Positions 16,541-25,434 of a stretch of 60,416 nt of DNA are shown one piece after another. A program made the translations under genes and the position numbers. The notes beneath the pieces are model-generated. The model had not been told where the DNA came from and made no database searches. It saw only the letters and a program-made list of their open reading frames with translations. The DNA is from Bacteroidia bacterium (GTDB lineage Bacteria; Bacteroidota; Bacteroidia; Flavobacteriales_D; Crocinitomicaceae): contig JAUICI010000003.1 in assembly GCA_030427935.1 (NCBI GenBank), forward strand, positions 1 through 60,416. Direction: 5' to 3'. Numbering within the stretch: position 1 is the stretch's first letter; each line of letters starts with the position of its first letter.

Positions 16541-16573
16541 AAAGTCCCAAGGTCACCAAGTCCTTAAGTCCCT
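16541..16573. repeat. Inverted, degenerate GACTTGGGG-like repeat
   Basis: On the minus strand this reads as degenerate units GGACTT, AGGACTTGG and TTGGGACTT; it is the reverse complement, in degenerate form, of the tandem array at 16076-16134. The stop codon of the DUF4199 gene (16564-16566) lies inside it. Confidence 0.7.
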
Positions 16574-17151
16574 CCATCTCTAGGCCCCACAACCCTCATA
16601 TCTCTAAACAAAACCCTTCGAAATAAAAAGGTCACAATAAGCGAATTCAGGAAAACGCCTGTCATCATGGATAAAAGAGCAATCGTTGCCATGAATATAG
16701 GCGAGACAAATCTGTTTGCTTGTTCGGATTGTAGGTCTACAATATCTTCTCTAGAAAGTCCCTTAAGGTTCTCATTCTCGTTTCGATACTTTTCCAAATC
16801 CTCATCATCTTTAAGTAACTCAATCACCTCTGCCCTTTGTTGCGCTTTGATTTTTTCCACATAGTCGGGGTCTACCCAAGCATAAAAAGCATAAATCGAA
16901 GCAAAAATGACGATCACGTAGACCATTCCAGATTTAATGGCAACCTTGATATCGTCCAAAAAATTAACTTCAACATAGTTTTCAGCTTTTTTCTTTAGAA
17001 ATAATCCGACGGCCACTGAAGCTAAAAGCAAAAGTATATTCAGCATAAGACCAGGCATCAAGGAGTCCTCGATTCCAGCGAAAAACATAATGCATTTTAT
17101 CACAAACCAGCCTAATCCAAAAAATAATGGGAATTTTAAGTAAGTATTCAT
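16564..17151 (-). CDS. DUF4199-like integral membrane protein
   Basis: 195 residues with four hydrophobic segments at about 5-25, 33-51, 73-92 and 150-176, and a charged helical loop at about 95-145 (KIKAQQRAEVIELLKDDEDLEKY). The layout and size match the Bacteroidota DUF4199 family, whose function is unknown. The last codons and the stop lie in a GACTT-type repeat that borders the four-helix-bundle element, so the C-terminus (RVVGPRDGGT) may have been altered by insertion. It follows rho on the same strand, behind rho's terminator. Confidence 0.7.
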   Translation of the reverse strand: MNTYLKFPLFFGLGWFVIKCIMFFAGIEDSLMPGLMLNILLLLASVAVGLFLKKKAENYVEVNFLDDIKVAIKSGMVYVIVIFASIYAFYAWVDPDYVEKIKAQQRAEVIELLKDDEDLEKYRNENENLKGLSREDIVDLQSEQANRFVSPIFMATIALLSMMTGVFLNSLIVTFLFRRVLFRDMRVVGPRDGGT

Positions 17152-17163
17152 ATTTACAAAAAT

Positions 17164-17193
17164 AAAAAAGGTCGTACTATCCGCACGACCTTT
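17164..17193 (-). terminator. Terminator after rho
   Basis: On the minus strand AAAGGTCGT and ACGACCTTT form a perfect 9-bp stem with a 9-base loop, followed by TTT, 19 bases after the rho stop codon. Confidence 0.87.
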
Positions 17194-17211
17194 AGTTCAA
17201 TTATTATCTTT

Positions 17212-18777
17212 TTAACCGTTCATCGAAACAAGAAACTCCTCATTCGATAAAGTGTTTTGCATTCGATCTTTTAAGAACTCCATAGCTTCTATTGGATTCA
17301 TGTCTGCTAAATGCTTTCTTAAAATCCAAACTCTCTGAAGTACGTCTTTATCCATCAATAGATCTTCACGTCTTGTTCCAGAAGCTAGAATATCAATGGC
17401 AGGATAAATTCTTCTATTTGAAATCTTTCTATCCAATTGAAGTTCCATATTACCGGTTCCTTTAAACTCTTCAAAAATAACTTCATCCATTTTCGAACCA
17501 GTTTCAGTCAATGCTGTAGCCAGAATCGATAAAGAACCTCCGTTTTCAATTTTTCTTGCAGCTCCAAAGAATCTTTTCGGTTTGTGAAGCGCATTCGCAT
17601 CCACACCACCAGAAAGTACTTTACCAGATGCTGGAGAAACTGTGTTGTAAGCTCTTGCCAGACGTGTAATTGAATCTAAAAGAATACACACATCATGTCC
17701 ACACTCTACCATTCTCTTTGCCTTCTCAAGAACAATATTGGATACTTTCACATGTCTGTCAGCTGGCTCATCAAATGTTGAAGAAACCACCTCTGCATTT
17801 ACCGATCTTGCCATGTCTGTTACCTCTTCAGGTCTTTCATCGATCAGTAAAACAATTAAGTAAGTTTCAGGATGATTCTCTGCAATGGCATTTGCAATTT
17901 CCTTTAAAAGGACCGTCTTACCCGTTTTTGGCTGTGCTACAATCATTCCTCTCTGACCTTTTCCAATTGGAGCAAACAAGTCCATGATTCGAGTCGACAT
18001 CGTTTCATGCTTGTGTCCCGTTAAATTGAATTTTTCATCTGGGAATAATGGAGTCAAATATTCAAAAGGTACTCGATCTCTTACATATCCAGGATCTCTA
18101 CCATTGATTTTCTCAACTTTGATTAATGGGAAATACTTCTCCCCTTCTTTCGGTGGTCTTACTGCTCCTCTAACTGTATCACCCGTTTTCAATCCAAATA
18201 ATTTAATTTGAGATTGCGATACATAGACGTCATCTGGAGAAGGTAAATAATTGTAATCCGACGATCTTAGAAATCCGTAACCGTCTTGCATCAAATCAAG
18301 AACTCCTTCGGTAATGATGATCCCATCAAAATTGTATCCGTAAAAATCGGCTTGATTCTTCTTTTCGTGATGATTTCCTTTATTTCTTCCGTTTCCGTTA
18401 TTCTTACCGTTGTTGTTTTGGTTCTTATGCTCCGGATTCTTTGGACGTCTGTCTGGTCTTTCTTTTTGTTCTGACCTAGGACTGTCCTTTTTGTCTTCTG
18501 GTTTATCTGCTTTCGCCTTTTCACTCTCGGCGGCTGTAAATAAATCTCCTGATCCTTCAGGCTTCGACTCATTATCGGCTTTTGCCACTGCTCGCTTTCT
18601 TGGTCTTCTCTTTGGCTCTTCTCCTCCTTCTGAAGGCGATTCTTTTGATTCCATGGTGGATAACTTTTCAATGATTTCTGCCTTTTTCAAAGACTCACTC
18701 TCCGCAATGCCAAGACCTTTAGCAATTTCGCGCAAATCGGAAACCTTAAGCTTCTCTAACTGTGCTTTTGTATACAT
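17212..18777 (-). CDS. rho: Transcription termination factor Rho
   Basis: 521 residues. A Rho N-terminal SAP-like helical domain (about 1-42, [18 protein letters not shown]) is followed by a long low-complexity charged and Asn-rich insertion (about 45-143), as in other Bacteroidota Rho proteins. The cold-shock RNA-binding domain comes next (about 150-225, [23 protein letters not shown]). The ATPase core has Walker A QPKTGKT (282-288), Walker [18 protein letters not shown] (about 362-378) and the [22 protein letters not shown]-loop region. It is the hexameric RNA-dependent helicase that ends transcription. It is encoded divergently from the DUF4293 gene with a 222-bp gap. Confidence 0.97.
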   Translation of the reverse strand: MYTKAQLEKLKVSDLREIAKGLGIAESESLKKAEIIEKLSTMESKESPSEGGEEPKRRPRKRAVAKADNESKPEGSGDLFTAAESEKAKADKPEDKKDSPRSEQKERPDRRPKNPEHKNQNNNGKNNGNGRNKGNHHEKKNQADFYGYNFDGIIITEGVLDLMQDGYGFLRSSDYNYLPSPDDVYVSQSQIKLFGLKTGDTVRGAVRPPKEGEKYFPLIKVEKINGRDPGYVRDRVPFEYLTPLFPDEKFNLTGHKHETMSTRIMDLFAPIGKGQRGMIVAQPKTGKTVLLKEIANAIAENHPETYLIVLLIDERPEEVTDMARSVNAEVVSSTFDEPADRHVKVSNIVLEKAKRMVECGHDVCILLDSITRLARAYNTVSPASGKVLSGGVDANALHKPKRFFGAARKIENGGSLSILATALTETGSKMDEVIFEEFKGTGNMELQLDRKISNRRIYPAIDILASGTRREDLLMDKDVLQRVWILRKHLADMNPIEAMEFLKDRMQNTLSNEEFLVSMNG

Positions 18778-18953
18778 ATTTTATTGATAGACATACTGAG
18801 ATTGAATAAATATCTTCAGCATTTTCTTTTGATTATTCTTAAAAAGGGTGATTTAAAACTAGTCCTTTTGACCAGTCGTGATGCAATAATACAAAATATA
18901 TTTAATTCTCCTCGATTTTTTTTCAATATTGATCTACGCTTTTAATAAGGAGC

Positions 18954-18983
18954 TTTGCCATTTCACTTTGTTTGGTATTTTTG
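18954..18983 (+). promoter_or_regulatory. Candidate Bacteroidota promoter (-33 TTTG, -7 TATTTTTG) for DUF4293-uup
   Basis: TTTG at 18954-18957 and TATTTTTG at 18976-18983 are separated by 18 bases, matching the two-part Bacteroidota consensus. The ATG lies 17 bases after the -7 element. Confidence 0.65.
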
Positions 18984-18999
18984 CAGAAAATTATTGATT

Positions 19000-19611
19000 A
19001 TGATCCAAAGAATCCAAACCATATACTTAGTTATCTTGATCGCTTGTTTATTCGTAGCCTCATTTACTAGTATTGGAGTTTATACATTTGAAGAAAATAA
19101 CGCTTCAATATCAGCTATTGTAAGCGGACAAGGCGTGCACTTCGAATTGGTTGTTGACGGTGAACTTCAAGACCTTTCAAAAGAGATTACTGAAATTGAA
19201 AATAAAATTGCTGAAGCTGGAGCTGAAGGTAAGTTCGTTGATACGCAAACATTAGAAAGAATGAAAGAAGGAATTCCATTTCCTCTGTATATTCCATTCA
19301 TGCTTTTAATTTGTTTGAATATCTGGATTATCCTTTCCTACAAGAAATTGAAAAGACAACTTTCTCTAGCACGATTTAATACTTTTCTTTGTCTACTTGT
19401 TGCCGCTGGAACCATAATTGGATTTAGCCTTGGAACAACAATAGGAGGACAAATATTGAAAGCAGAAAAGTTTACTGATGATATGACCATTACAACTGGA
19501 ATGGGACCAGGTTTCTTCGCTGCAGTTGCAACTCTGGCTTTTGCATTGCTTGCTCAGATTTCAATCAAAAGAGACCTTAAACTGATTCAGTCTATCGATC
19601 GAATTCGTTAA
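19000..19611 (+). CDS. DUF4293 family membrane protein
   Basis: Start placed at ATG 19000, giving the family's characteristic MIQRIQTIYLV; the frame is open 45 bases upstream but a strong promoter match lies there. The 203-residue protein has four hydrophobic segments (about 5-25, 93-112, 123-146, 163-188) with a periplasmic-looking loop after the first, matching DUF4293. It sits beside rho, an arrangement I recall from other Bacteroidota, but the role is unknown. One-base overlap with the ABC-F gene (TAATG) points to co-translation. Confidence 0.85.
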   Translation: MIQRIQTIYLVILIACLFVASFTSIGVYTFEENNASISAIVSGQGVHFELVVDGELQDLSKEITEIENKIAEAGAEGKFVDTQTLERMKEGIPFPLYIPFMLLICLNIWIILSYKKLKRQLSLARFNTFLCLLVAAGTIIGFSLGTTIGGQILKAEKFTDDMTITTGMGPGFFAAVATLAFALLAQISIKRDLKLIQSIDRIR

Positions 19612-21470
19612 TGAATTATTTATCGATAGAAAATATTTCAAAGTCTTTTGGAGAGAAAATCCTCTTCGAAAACGTCAGTTTTGGCCTGAATAAAGGAGAA
19701 AAAGCGGCCTTAGTCGCAAAAAATGGCTTCGGAAAATCAACTCTTCTTTCCATTTTAAAAGATGCCGACCTAGCGGATAGTGGCTCCGTTGTTTTTAGAA
19801 ATGATATTTCAATTGGTTTTCTGGACCAGGATCAAAATCCGGATGACCAGCATACCATCCTGGAAGAAATTCTTTCTGGAACAGATGAAGAATCTAAAAT
19901 TCTAAAGGAGTATACCGATTGCATTAATTCTCAAAAAGACATTCGACAAGAAATTCTCGACCTTATGGATGAGAAGAATCTTTGGGATAAAGATGTCCTG
20001 ATCAATACAATTTGCTCCAAACTTAAATTACCACCCTTAAATTCCAAAATTGAACATCTTTCGGGTGGACAAAAGAAAAGAATTGCTTTAGCGCAAATAC
20101 TCATTCAAAATCCAGACCTACTTATTCTGGATGAGCCTACAAACCATCTTGATTTGGACATGATCGAATGGTTAGAGGATTATTTGAAAAACAGCAAATC
20201 CGCAATTTTGATGGTCACCCACGACCGTTATTTTTTAGAGGTTATTTGCGACTTGATTTTTGAACTAGCGAGAGATCGAATTCACAGATATGAAGGAAAT
20301 TTCTCATACTATTTGATGAAAAAATCAGAAAGGGAAGAACAACTTCAAGCCAATATCGACAAAGCCAAGAATACATTTCGGAAAGAGCTGGAATGGATTC
20401 GAAGACAACCGAAAGCAAGAGGGACGAAGCAGAAAGCAAGAATTGATGCTTTTGCAGAAACAAAAAAAGTTGCCAAACAGAAAATTGTGAAAGATGAACT
20501 TTCAATTAATGTGAATATTGAAAGATTGGGAACTAAAATCGTCGAATTTCATCATGTCGGAAAAGACTTTCCAAATAAGAAAATTTTGAATGATTTCAGC
20601 TACTTATTTAAAAGAGGTGAGAAAGTTGGAATCGTTGGAAATAACGGAATTGGGAAAACCACTTTTCTCAATATGATTCTTGGTAAAGAAGATCTTTCAA
20701 AAGGAAAAATCGTAATTGGAGACACAGTTAAGATTGGCTACTATTCCCAAAAAGGGATGAAAATAAAAGAGGATAAAAAAGTGATTGAGGTCATCAAAGA
20801 TATAGCCGAATTCATTCCTCTTGAAAAAGGAAAAAAACTATCTGCATTGCAATTTCTGGAGCGGTTTTTATTCCCGAAAGACATGCATTATCAATTTGTC
20901 TCAAAGCTCAGCGGAGGCGAAAAGAAAAGGCTTTATCTCATGACAATCCTCATGCAGAATCCAAATTTTTTAATTCTGGATGAGCCTACCAATGATCTCG
21001 ACATTTTTACCATTTCTGTCCTAGAGAATTATTTAAAAGATTTTCCCGGTTGCGTGATTGTAGTTTCCCATGATCGCTATTTCATGGATAAAATTGTAGA
21101 CCATATCTTCTATTTCAAAGGTGAAGGTGAAGTAAAAGACATCCATGGGAATTATACGAAATACAGAAGTTTCCTTCTAGAAGAACAAAAGAAAGTCACC
21201 AAACCTGCAACTGACCAAAAAGCAAAACCCATTGCTCCAAAAGAAGAGCAGGCCAAAAAGAAATTGAGCTACAAAGAAAAAGTTGAATTTGAAACTTTGG
21301 AAAGCGATATCGACAAATTGGAAACAAGAAAAAAAGAGATCTCTGAAATGCTCAGCTCGGGCGACTTAGAATCCGATAAAATCAATGAAATCTCCATCGA
21401 ACTCTCAAAGGTTGTAGCCGAAATAGAAGAAAAAACGGATCGATGGATCGAACTTTCTGAGTACGCCTAA
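19611..21470 (+). CDS. uup: ABC-F family ATPase (Uup-like)
   Basis: 619 residues with two ABC ATPase domains and no membrane segments. Domain 1 has Walker A AKNGFGKST (normally GxNGxGKS; here A replaces the first G), signature LSGGQKKRIALAQ and Walker B LLILDEPTNHLD. A linker of the ABC-F type (about 240-295, RRQPKARGTKQKARIDA) joins it to domain 2, with Walker A GNNGIGKTT, signature LSGGEKKRLYL and FLILDEPTNDLD. The C-terminal coiled-coil domain (about 545-619) is typical of Uup rather than EttA. ABC-F proteins act on ribosomes or nucleic acid; Uup is linked to ribosome rescue and transposon excision frequency. Confidence 0.9.
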   Translation: MNYLSIENISKSFGEKILFENVSFGLNKGEKAALVAKNGFGKSTLLSILKDADLADSGSVVFRNDISIGFLDQDQNPDDQHTILEEILSGTDEESKILKEYTDCINSQKDIRQEILDLMDEKNLWDKDVLINTICSKLKLPPLNSKIEHLSGGQKKRIALAQILIQNPDLLILDEPTNHLDLDMIEWLEDYLKNSKSAILMVTHDRYFLEVICDLIFELARDRIHRYEGNFSYYLMKKSEREEQLQANIDKAKNTFRKELEWIRRQPKARGTKQKARIDAFAETKKVAKQKIVKDELSINVNIERLGTKIVEFHHVGKDFPNKKILNDFSYLFKRGEKVGIVGNNGIGKTTFLNMILGKEDLSKGKIVIGDTVKIGYYSQKGMKIKEDKKVIEVIKDIAEFIPLEKGKKLSALQFLERFLFPKDMHYQFVSKLSGGEKKRLYLMTILMQNPNFLILDEPTNDLDIFTISVLENYLKDFPGCVIVVSHDRYFMDKIVDHIFYFKGEGEVKDIHGNYTKYRSFLLEEQKKVTKPATDQKAKPIAPKEEQAKKKLSYKEKVEFETLESDIDKLETRKKEISEMLSSGDLESDKINEISIELSKVVAEIEEKTDRWIELSEYA

Positions 21471-21624
21471 CTTTGTAATCCTATTCTTTACAAGTTACTC
21501 AATAGATTTACCACTTTATGTGTAGCTTCTCCCTTTTTAGTAAGTGAGAAATGAATTCATATGATTTTTTAGGAATCCAATAGTAATTTCGCTAAATTAG
21601 GATTGCTAAATACAGAAAAAGACT

Positions 21625-23151
21625 ATGAAACCCTCTACAGAGCTCTACAATTTAATTAAGTCCTTAAGCAAATCGGAAAAACGTTTTTTCAAATTAAGTT
21701 CATCCCTCCAATCAGGCGAAAAGAACTATTTGAAGATCTTCGATTATATTGAAAAACAGAAGGATTATGATGAGGAAAAACTCAAGCATTATTTCAGAAA
21801 TGACACCTTTATCAAGCATTTACCTTCAGAAAAGAACCACCTTTACAAATTGATTCTTAAAAGTCTTCGATCTTATTATTCAGAGCAAGACATCAATAGT
21901 ATCATCAAGCAAGAAATTAAAAACATTGAGATTCTTCACAAGAAAGCACTGTACAAAGAGTGTAAGAAGTTTATCAAAAGAACGAAAAAACTGGCATTGG
22001 ATTATGAGAAGTTTTATTATTTGTTTGAACTGATTTCCTGGCAGAAAAAATTACTTGAAGAAGAATACGAAAGCGGTAATTTCGATGAAGATTTAGACGC
22101 ACTTATCGAAGAAGAGTCCATGATTATTGAGAAACTTCGAAACTTAGCTGAATATCAAATTCTGTATTCGAAGATTAACTTTGTGTTCCGTAGTGGCGGA
22201 TTCATTCAAAATGAAAAAGACGCCAAAACAGTTGATGCCATTGCCGACTATCATTTGATTAAAGGAAAAAATACCGCCTTGTCGGATCGAGCAGCTACGA
22301 TCTGCTATTATATTAAAGGATTATGTGCGGTCACTTATAGAGAATACCAAGAGTCTTATATCTATTTCAATAAAGTGCGCTCCATCTTAGATCGAAACCC
22401 AAAGATTAAAAGCGATGTATCGAAAAGATATTTAATGGCACTCTCTCATCTTTTGAGCTCCTATATCGACAATAAAGAATACCAAAAAGCAGAAGAAACC
22501 ATCCAAGATATCCGAGGACTTGAGAAAGCTAAAGGTTTCAATAATATGGATGTGAAAGTGAGCATTTTCACTTCAGCCTTTATTGCAGAGCTTACCATGT
22601 ACAATCGTAAAGGAGAATTCGAAAACACGATTGAAACCATGATTAAACATCAGAAGATGGAAGATGAGCTTCAAGATAAAATCAATAAGGAAAAGCAAAT
22701 TGTGATCTACTTCCACAAAGCCTACGCTTATTTTGGTATTGGAGAGTTTAAAAAAGCGCTTTCGATTGTCAATATTCTGATTAATGATAATGAACAAAAA
22801 TTAAGACAAGATATTTACAGTTTTTCACGTGTCTTAAATATTCTGATCCATTTTGAGTTGGAAAACTACGACTTCCTAGAGTACGTTACAAAGTCGACTT
22901 CAAGATACTTAGGGAAACAGGATAAAGACTTCACTATCGAATCTGTTTTCGTAAAAATGATTTCCAAAATCATGAAGAAAGGTACAGAAAACAAAACCGA
23001 AATTTTAAGATTGCTGAAAGTGGAAATGGATGACCTTTTCAAAACAAAAAAGGAAAGAATCATTTTGGATTATATTGATATTGAATCTTGGGTGGAATCC
23101 AAATTAAGTGAAGAAGAATTTTCTGAAACTGTTAGAAGAAAAAATCTTTAA
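21625..23151 (+). CDS. Large helical protein of unknown function (508 aa)
   Basis: No signal peptide or membrane segment. The sequence is Lys/Glu-rich and almost entirely predicted helical, opening with MKPSTELYNLIKSLSKSEKRFFKLSS and including TPR-like stretches (YFNKVRSIL, AYAYFGIGEFKKALSIVNIL). I do not recognise a named family; a cytoplasmic TPR-like scaffold is the best structural guess. A near-match -7 element (TAATTTCG, 21584-21591) lies upstream. Its last 20 bases overlap the end of the convergent gene on the minus strand. Confidence 0.8.
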   Translation: MKPSTELYNLIKSLSKSEKRFFKLSSSLQSGEKNYLKIFDYIEKQKDYDEEKLKHYFRNDTFIKHLPSEKNHLYKLILKSLRSYYSEQDINSIIKQEIKNIEILHKKALYKECKKFIKRTKKLALDYEKFYYLFELISWQKKLLEEEYESGNFDEDLDALIEEESMIIEKLRNLAEYQILYSKINFVFRSGGFIQNEKDAKTVDAIADYHLIKGKNTALSDRAATICYYIKGLCAVTYREYQESYIYFNKVRSILDRNPKIKSDVSKRYLMALSHLLSSYIDNKEYQKAEETIQDIRGLEKAKGFNNMDVKVSIFTSAFIAELTMYNRKGEFENTIETMIKHQKMEDELQDKINKEKQIVIYFHKAYAYFGIGEFKKALSIVNILINDNEQKLRQDIYSFSRVLNILIHFELENYDFLEYVTKSTSRYLGKQDKDFTIESVFVKMISKIMKKGTENKTEILRLLKVEMDDLFKTKKERIILDYIDIESWVESKLSEEEFSETVRRKNL

Positions 23152-24628
23152 AATTTGAATTCAAAAAGGCAGACATCATTTCTATGATTGCCACACCTTC
23201 TGTATTCTTGAATGTAAGATTACTATGGATTTTGATTACATCACCCTCTGTGAACAAGGAAACTTGCATGCGATCAAAACTGTTCAAGACATTATTGAAA
23301 TTTCCAATGATGGAATTAAACAAAAGAACACCTCCAGTTGAGATCATGGTGCCATCTCCTGACATACTCACATTCTTGAAGAAAGGATTCAATTCAAAAT
23401 CCATGTAGAAATAACTTCCAGACGCATTTACATCAACCAATTCCACTTCATCCCCATTCATTGGGTAAATGATGAAATAATTCTCAATCCATTTATAGTG
23501 ATGCTGCCCAAATTGCCCCATTGTAATGATGCCTTTTGAAGTATCAATTTGAATCACATTGGAGTCTACCAGAACCTTCATGTATTGGTTAAAATCTTCT
23601 TCTGATTCGGGCTCCAATAAAATCTCAAACTTATCCTCTACATTCAAAGCCACTTTAATCTCTCGATCAGGTAGGTAAATTCCGAATTTATCTTTGGAAT
23701 CCACCAAAAAGGTTTGTTGAGGAGACTTTACTTTTAAAACCTCATTTACAGAATCCGCCTTTACTCCAGTTTGCATTTCAATCAAGGAGCCCAAGTTATT
23801 CATGCTCCATTTTTTGATCTTAGGAAAATCCAGAATTCTTTGCGAAGTTTTCATTCCTAAAGTTCTTAGGATATCCTCAAACTTCATTGTGGACGAAATA
23901 TGCAAATTCTTACTCCTTAAAATCTTTCCTTTCAAAGGCTCCACTTTGTATTCATCATTTGATAAATACTGAATATCCATGATTGCAGAAGAACTCACCA
24001 AATCCACGCTTGCGAATATATCCTGAAGCTTACTTCCTTCAATAAATGCTTGAGTATTTAAATGAATGTTTAAATCGCGATCCCAATTAAATTTCTCTTT
24101 TAGATCGTATTTTGTTCTTATGCTCTCCACATTTTTGTGAATGACTTCATCCAAATATTTGGAAGCAATTTCTTTATCTACATTATTCGTAAAGCCAAAA
24201 ATCCCAACTTCTTGATTGGAAACATGAATCAGGTTTTCATTCTTTTCTTGCAGTGTATTTAAAAATGATTCGAATTCTCTCTTTGAATCCAATTGGAATA
24301 TGAAATAATAGAAATCTCCACTCCCCCATCGCTCAATCGCAAAAACGAAGTTATTAGCAGGTGAAACTCCCATGGAAGGCACATTTCCTCGGCTTTCACG
24401 GTCTGGTAGTGGAATCTTTTCATTAAAATACTCACTATTGTACAACATGTTGTACATGAATGCCGAACCAAAATGTTTGATGTCAAATTCTATCAAAACA
24501 TCAACTTCATCAGGAATATAATTATGTATCAAAGGCTCATCTCTTCTAAGGAATGCGTTAGAGATCAGATAGACAATGATAAAACACAAGAAAACCGGAA
24601 TTATCAATAAAAATCTTAGCCTTTTCAT
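23132..24628 (-). CDS. Membrane-anchored protein of unknown function (498 aa)
   Basis: A single N-terminal hydrophobic segment (LRFLLIIPVFLCFIIVYLIS, about 4-23) without a clear cleavage site suggests an anchor, with the remaining 470 residues outside the cytoplasm. The rest is mixed alpha/beta with many short strands (YIPDEVDVLIEFDIKHFG, FVFAIERWGSGDFYYFIFQLD). I do not recognise the family. The 3' end overlaps the convergent 508-aa gene by 20 bases, and it faces away from the PlsC gene with a 47-bp gap. Confidence 0.8.
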   Translation of the reverse strand: MKRLRFLLIIPVFLCFIIVYLISNAFLRRDEPLIHNYIPDEVDVLIEFDIKHFGSAFMYNMLYNSEYFNEKIPLPDRESRGNVPSMGVSPANNFVFAIERWGSGDFYYFIFQLDSKREFESFLNTLQEKNENLIHVSNQEVGIFGFTNNVDKEIASKYLDEVIHKNVESIRTKYDLKEKFNWDRDLNIHLNTQAFIEGSKLQDIFASVDLVSSSAIMDIQYLSNDEYKVEPLKGKILRSKNLHISSTMKFEDILRTLGMKTSQRILDFPKIKKWSMNNLGSLIEMQTGVKADSVNEVLKVKSPQQTFLVDSKDKFGIYLPDREIKVALNVEDKFEILLEPESEEDFNQYMKVLVDSNVIQIDTSKGIITMGQFGQHHYKWIENYFIIYPMNGDEVELVDVNASGSYFYMDFELNPFFKNVSMSGDGTMISTGGVLLFNSIIGNFNNVLNSFDRMQVSLFTEGDVIKIHSNLTFKNTEGVAIIEMMSAFLNSNFKDFFF

Positions 24629-24675
24629 TAGGAATACATTAATTTCGCCCTAATTTATAAATTTATCACAAGCTC

Positions 24676-25233
24676 TTGAAGGCATTATCAAAGTTAATTT
24701 TAAAATGGTTGGGATGGACCGTTATGCCGCGTCCTGCAAATTCTAAAAAATGTGTAATGATAATGGCTCCCCACACCAGTAATCTGGATTTTTATATTGG
24801 CATGTTAGGTTTCTGGTCATTGGGTATGGAAGCAAAAATGCTAATCAAAAAGGAAGCTTTTAAACCACCTATCGGGTTTTTTCTGAAAAAATTGGGAGGT
24901 GTTCCTGTAGACCGACAAAAAAAGACCAACCTGACCGTAAGAATGTCTAGTCTTTTTGCCGAACATGAAGAACTTATTATCCTGTTTACACCAGAAGGGA
25001 CTAGGAGTTTAAATCCCAATTGGAAAAAAGGATTCTACTATATGGCAAAAGAAGCAAATGTTCCGATTGTATTAGCATTTATGGATTTTAAAAATAAAGT
25101 AGCAGGGTTTCTTCCCGAATTCACACCAACTTGGGACGAAGAAAAAGATTTTGAAACCATTAAACGAATGTATCGTGAGGCAAATGTTACGGGAAAGCAC
25201 CCAGAAATGAGCGATATCAGTGCTTCTTCTTAA
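24676..25233 (+). CDS. 1-acyl-sn-glycerol-3-phosphate acyltransferase-like (PlsC family)
   Basis: 185 residues with the acyltransferase motif I HTSNLD (HX4D, His33 and Asp38), a GGVPVDR motif (about 74-80) and FTPEGTRS (about 104-111). It should acylate lysophosphatidate or a related lipid at the inner membrane. The start is inferred to be TTG at 24676, because the first in-frame ATG (24724) would remove the amphipathic N-terminus (LSKLILKWLGW). It is slightly short compared with the usual 200-250 residues. The 3' end overlaps the convergent DUF5522 gene by 17 bases. Confidence 0.87.
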   Translation: MKALSKLILKWLGWTVMPRPANSKKCVMIMAPHTSNLDFYIGMLGFWSLGMEAKMLIKKEAFKPPIGFFLKKLGGVPVDRQKKTNLTVRMSSLFAEHEELIILFTPEGTRSLNPNWKKGFYYMAKEANVPIVLAFMDFKNKVAGFLPEFTPTWDEEKDFETIKRMYREANVTGKHPEMSDISASS

Positions 25234-25396
25234 AAGTTTGGCTTTTCACATCCCATCCATAAGGACAATGACGACATCCACTTTTGCAACAATGTCCTCT
25301 TTTCAATAAATATTTCTCCGTAAACACACGATATCCCTCTGGCGTAAAATAGAAATCGTCCTCCTCGAATTGTTTATTATTGAAATCTTCTGACAT
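25217..25396 (-). CDS. DUF5522-like cysteine-rich mini-protein (59 aa)
   Basis: A 59-codon frame starting at ATG 25396. The product opens with an acidic segment (MSEDFNNKQFEEDDFYFTPE), continues YRVFTEKYLLKRGHCCKSGCRHCPYG and ends in a basic tail. Cys36, Cys37, Cys41 and Cys44 form a compact cluster that could bind a metal. The sequence matches the DUF5522 pattern common in Bacteroidota, function unknown. It is divergent from the PLP-enzyme gene (38-bp gap) and its 3' end overlaps the convergent acyltransferase gene by 17 bases. Confidence 0.85.
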   Translation of the reverse strand: MSEDFNNKQFEEDDFYFTPEGYRVFTEKYLLKRGHCCKSGCRHCPYGWDVKSQTFKKKH

Positions 25397-25402
25397 GCTT
25401 AC

Positions 25403-25410
25403 TAAATTTG
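25403..25410 (+). promoter_or_regulatory. Candidate -7 element for the PLP-enzyme gene
   Basis: TAAATTTG matches TAnnTTTG exactly, 24 bases before the ATG at 25435. No clear -33 element is present. Confidence 0.45.
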
Positions 25411-25434
25411 TAGCGGATTTGAATTACAAAATTA

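Noticed and set aside
18410-18787. 125-codon plus-strand frame opposite rho
   Set aside because: Ser/Phe-rich antisense of the low-complexity insertion in Rho; no independent support.
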